DNA of 8,055 bases from an uncultured Acetatifactor sp. (lineage in GTDB: Bacteria > Bacillota > Clostridia > Lachnospirales > Lachnospiraceae), in contig CAJUSI010000023.1 of the NCBI GenBank assembly GCA_910589035.1, positions 1-8,055 on the forward strand. The letters are read 5' to 3'. The position numbers were made by a program, and so were the translations under genes. Numbering within the stretch: position 1 is the stretch's first letter; the number at the start of each line of letters is the position of its first letter. The notes beneath the pieces are model-generated. The model was given only the letters and a program-made list of their open reading frames with translations. It had not been told where the DNA came from and did not search any database. Shown piece after piece: positions 6,611 through 8,055 of this stretch.

Positions 6611-6650
6611 TTTACACAGATTTTACATAAATCATCTTTTAGATTTTACA
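6611..6650 (+). promoter_or_regulatory. Candidate PhoP operator (Pho box) of TTTACA repeats
   Basis: TTTACA occurs at 6611-6616, 6622-6627 and 6645-6650. The first two are 11 bases apart and the third is 23 further, leaving room for one degenerate copy on the same helical face. The last two copies sit within a 12-bp direct repeat AGATTTTACATA (6618-6629 and 6641-6652). The Bacillus subtilis PhoP site is a set of TTAACA-like hexamers about 11 bases apart, typically upstream of the -10 box, and these fit. A TATCAT -10 box at 6660-6665 puts the repeats at about -61 to -22. The downstream context, a Na/Pi cotransporter start and a PhoP-PhoR-like pair, is right for phosphate control. No footprint evidence is possible here. 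Confidence 0.5.
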
Positions 6651-6659
6651 TAGGTCGGA

Positions 6660-6665
6660 TATCAT
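6660..6665 (+). promoter_or_regulatory. Candidate -10 box of the phosphate-type operon
   Basis: TATCAT matches five of six bases of the -10 consensus and lies nine bases after the last TTTACA repeat. No good -35 box is present, as expected for a promoter that depends on an activator. It would start transcription near 6672, ahead of the cotransporter ATG at 6705 (GAGAGG at 6688-6693). Because the cotransporter is deleted, the transcript would now lead mainly into the regulator-kinase pair. Confidence 0.4.
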
Positions 6666-6704
6666 TTGATGATAGGAAAATTCTTTAGAGAGGATTATAG
6701 TCAA

Positions 6705-6777
6705 ATGGATTTCTTCGGATTGCTGACAATGGCTGGAGCAGGTACTGGAGCGTATGACGAATAATCCAGTGATCAAA
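6705..6777 (+). pseudogene. Na/Pi cotransporter N-terminal remnant
   Basis: A start with a ribosome site (GAGAGG at 6688-6693) encodes MDFFGLLTMAG, matching the 'MDIFxxLTMxGGLALFLYGM' beginning of Na/Pi-cotransporter family proteins. In the next frame, LEQVLERMTNNPVIK (6733-6777) matches the 'L-x-x-xLEKMTSNPIKG' segment found some 30 residues further on. So about 20 residues, including the first membrane helix, are missing, with a frameshift at the join near 6733. After NPVIK the homology ends; the helices and the PhoU-like C-terminal domain of a roughly 550-residue protein are gone. The literal frame from 6705 gives a 19-residue peptide ending at 6764. In Lachnospiraceae this cotransporter is commonly followed by a PhoP-PhoR pair, as here, which supports the identification. 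The matches are short, so it is not certain. Confidence 0.55.
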
Positions 6778-6817
6778 AGAAGCTGTATAAAGGAAAAGTA
6801 AGGAATTTTCTGCATTT

Positions 6818-6849
6818 TGATTTTGAAAATCATTGTGCTTGGGCACAAT
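6818..6849. promoter_or_regulatory. Two abutting inverted repeats before the PhoP-like gene
   Basis: TGATTTT-G-AAAATCA (6818-6832) is a perfect 15-base palindrome. It touches ATTGTGC-TTGG-GCACAAT (6832-6849), a 7-bp stem with a four-base loop followed by three further T's. The second could be a weak terminator or attenuator separating the lost cotransporter from the regulator; the first could be an operator. No promoter stands out between them and the regulator start at 6903. Confidence 0.4.
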
Positions 6850-6902
6850 TTTGTAAAAGTGAGCATGATTTAAGAAATTTCAGAAAAAGGAAGTTAGTGC
6901 TT

Positions 6903-7574
6903 GTGTCATTAATCTATATTTTGGAAGATGATAAAAATATTCAGGAGATAGAAAGTTATGCCATAAAGGGGAACGGATATCAGGTACGTGCGTTTGATGA
7001 CGCACAGGCCTTTGACAGGGGGATGCAGGAAATGAAGCCGGATTTACTGCTTCTCGATATCATGCTGCCGGGGGAGGACGGATTGTCTGTACTGAAAAGG
7101 CTCCGTTCAGATCAAGATACGAAAGAACTGCCCGTCATACTTGTGACAGCGAAGGATTCAGAAATAGATACCGTCAGGGGACTTGATCTGGGGGCTGATG
7201 ACTATATTACAAAACCATTTGGAGTGCTGGAGCTTATGTCACGCATCAAGGCGATTATGCGGCGTATCAAACCGGTAAGCGATGACGTGGCCTTAAAATA
7301 TAAAAATATATATCTGGATCAAGACAGACGGATCTGCCTTGTGGATGAGGAAAACGTGGAATTGACATTCAAGGAATATGAGCTGCTCCGGCTGTTTCTT
7401 TCCAATCTGGGTATTGTGCTGACAAGGGAAGTGATCATGGAAACTGTATGGGGGACGGATTTTGCAGGGGAAAGCAGAACCGTTGACATGCATATCAAAA
7501 CACTCCGCAAAAAGCTGAAAGAAGCGGGCAGCCTGATTATTACTGTGAGGAATGTGGGGTATAAACTGGAATGA
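6903..7574 (+). CDS. OmpR-family response regulator, PhoP/PhoB-like
   Basis: The 223-residue product has a receiver domain with acidic residues Glu8-Asp10, phosphoacceptor Asp52 (LLLLDIMLPGEDG), Thr82 (ILVTAK) and Lys104 (YITKPF). A winged-helix domain (about 128-223) follows, with LTFKEYELLRLFLSNLGIVL, then VWGTDF and the recognition helix SRTVDMHIKTLRKKL, ending VRNVGYKLE. It resembles the phosphate-type PhoP/PhoB branch seen beside Na/Pi cotransporters. The GTG at 6903 is preferred over the GTG at 6897 because family members start at 'SLIYIxEDD'; AAGGAAG (6887-6893) serves either. The stop overlaps the kinase start by four bases. It is less GC-rich than the first regulator in this window and not a close copy of it. 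It would sense phosphate status through the downstream kinase and may bind the TTTACA repeats upstream; both points are inference. Confidence 0.9.
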   Translation: MSLIYILEDDKNIQEIESYAIKGNGYQVRAFDDAQAFDRGMQEMKPDLLLLDIMLPGEDGLSVLKRLRSDQDTKELPVILVTAKDSEIDTVRGLDLGADDYITKPFGVLELMSRIKAIMRRIKPVSDDVALKYKNIYLDQDRRICLVDEENVELTFKEYELLRLFLSNLGIVLTREVIMETVWGTDFAGESRTVDMHIKTLRKKLKEAGSLIITVRNVGYKLE

Positions 7575-8055
7575 GGCAGAAAATAAACAGACGGTTCACT
7601 GGCATAGCGCTTTTTTCCGTTGTGATTACCACGATTGTTATGACTGCGGTGTTCTATTCACAGTTAAAAAAACAGGTTTTTTCTGATCTGGCGGTTGTGG
7701 CAGATTTACTGATTGATGCAGACTTCTGTGCGAAAAAAACAGACAATTTAAGAATTACACTGATAGATGCAGACGGTAAGGTTTTGTTTGATTCCACAGT
7801 GGATGAGCAGTCGCTTGCCAACCATCTGGACAGGCCGGAAATTGCGGAGGCGTTATCTTCCGGAAGAGGTATGGGAATAAGGAAGTCGGATACCCTGTCG
7901 GAGAGCGTATTTTATTATGCAAAAAAGCTGGATAACGGGCAGATACTCAGAGTAGGTAAGGAGGCGCACAGCGTTGTGGCCGTTCTCTTGTCTGCCCTTC
8001 CAATGGTGCTGACAACGGCGCTGCTTCTTGCGGCCATCTGTCTGATGGTGTCGCA
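7571..8055 (+). CDS. PhoR-like sensor histidine kinase, N-terminal part
   Basis: The frame begins with an ATG overlapping the regulator's TGA and stays open for 161 codons to the window edge. It shows a first membrane helix at about 11-29, an extracellular sensory region from about 32 to 132 (LRITLIDADGKVLFDST, DRPEIAEAL, then a FYYAKKLDNGQILRV strand pair), and a second helix at about 135-160. This is the layout of PhoR/WalK-type kinases, with a PAS-like extracytoplasmic sensor between two helices, unlike the sensorless kinase at 3189-4199. The LIDADGKVLFDS motif is common in Lachnospiraceae PhoR-like kinases. The HAMP, dimerisation and ATPase domains must lie outside the window, so catalytic residues cannot be checked. 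Confidence 0.85.
   Translation, partial: MRQKINRRFTGIALFSVVITTIVMTAVFYSQLKKQVFSDLAVVADLLIDADFCAKKTDNLRITLIDADGKVLFDSTVDEQSLANHLDRPEIAEALSSGRGMGIRKSDTLSESVFYYAKKLDNGQILRVGKEAHSVVAVLLSALPMVLTTALLLAAICLMVS

Noticed and set aside
6611..6652. CRISPR-like interpretation of the AGATTTTACATA repeats
   Set aside because: Only two 12-bp copies with an 11-base gap; far too short and irregular for a CRISPR array. A protein-binding operator is the better reading.

Overview
The window looks like accessory DNA from a gut Firmicute, most likely a Lachnospiraceae-type Clostridium. This rests on gene content: a GC-rich BceRS/BceAB-like cassette, a double zinc-ribbon protein, Gram-positive promoters with strong AGGAGG ribosome sites, and a PhoP/PhoR-like pair next to Na/Pi cotransporter sequence. 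The genus cannot be fixed from the sequence alone.

Layout, left to right. (1) Positions 3-134 are the 3' end of an IS1595-type transposase. (2) An AraC-family regulator lies on the minus strand (189-1070), divergent from a zinc-ribbon protein (1445-2047); the 374-base gap between them carries a promoter for each. A UUCG-loop terminator ends the zinc-ribbon gene. (3) 2170-2523 has no convincing intact gene but may hold small remnants, and ends in a strong promoter. (4) An intact OmpR-type regulator and a short intramembrane-sensing histidine kinase follow (2524-4199), the usual first half of a bacitracin/antimicrobial-peptide resistance module. (5) The transporter half is wrecked. The ATPase (4275-4566) lacks its Walker A region and everything from just after the Q-loop to its last ~23 residues. 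The permease (4553-5887) keeps its first seven membrane helices and its last one but lacks about 200 residues between. (6) 5888-6600 is a mosaic: an unrecognised reading frame, an internal relaxase fragment, and the effector-binding half of a LysR regulator fused in frame behind it. (7) 6600-6800 holds a Pho-box-like promoter region followed by N-terminal scraps of a Na/Pi cotransporter. (8) An intact PhoP/PhoB-like regulator (6903-7574) overlaps a PhoR-like kinase that runs off the right edge.

The working genes are therefore two complete regulatory starts (an envelope-stress-type two-component system and a phosphate-type one), an AraC regulator and a zinc-ribbon protein. What they would normally control or accompany, the ABC transporter and the phosphate cotransporter, has been cut down by clean internal deletions. 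The clustering of deletion scars between about 4.3 and 6.8 kb, including a relaxase fragment, is the most unusual property of the window. I see no evidence for a wholly new biological system; the notable points are this erosion pattern and the candidate PhoP operator left in front of a destroyed gene.
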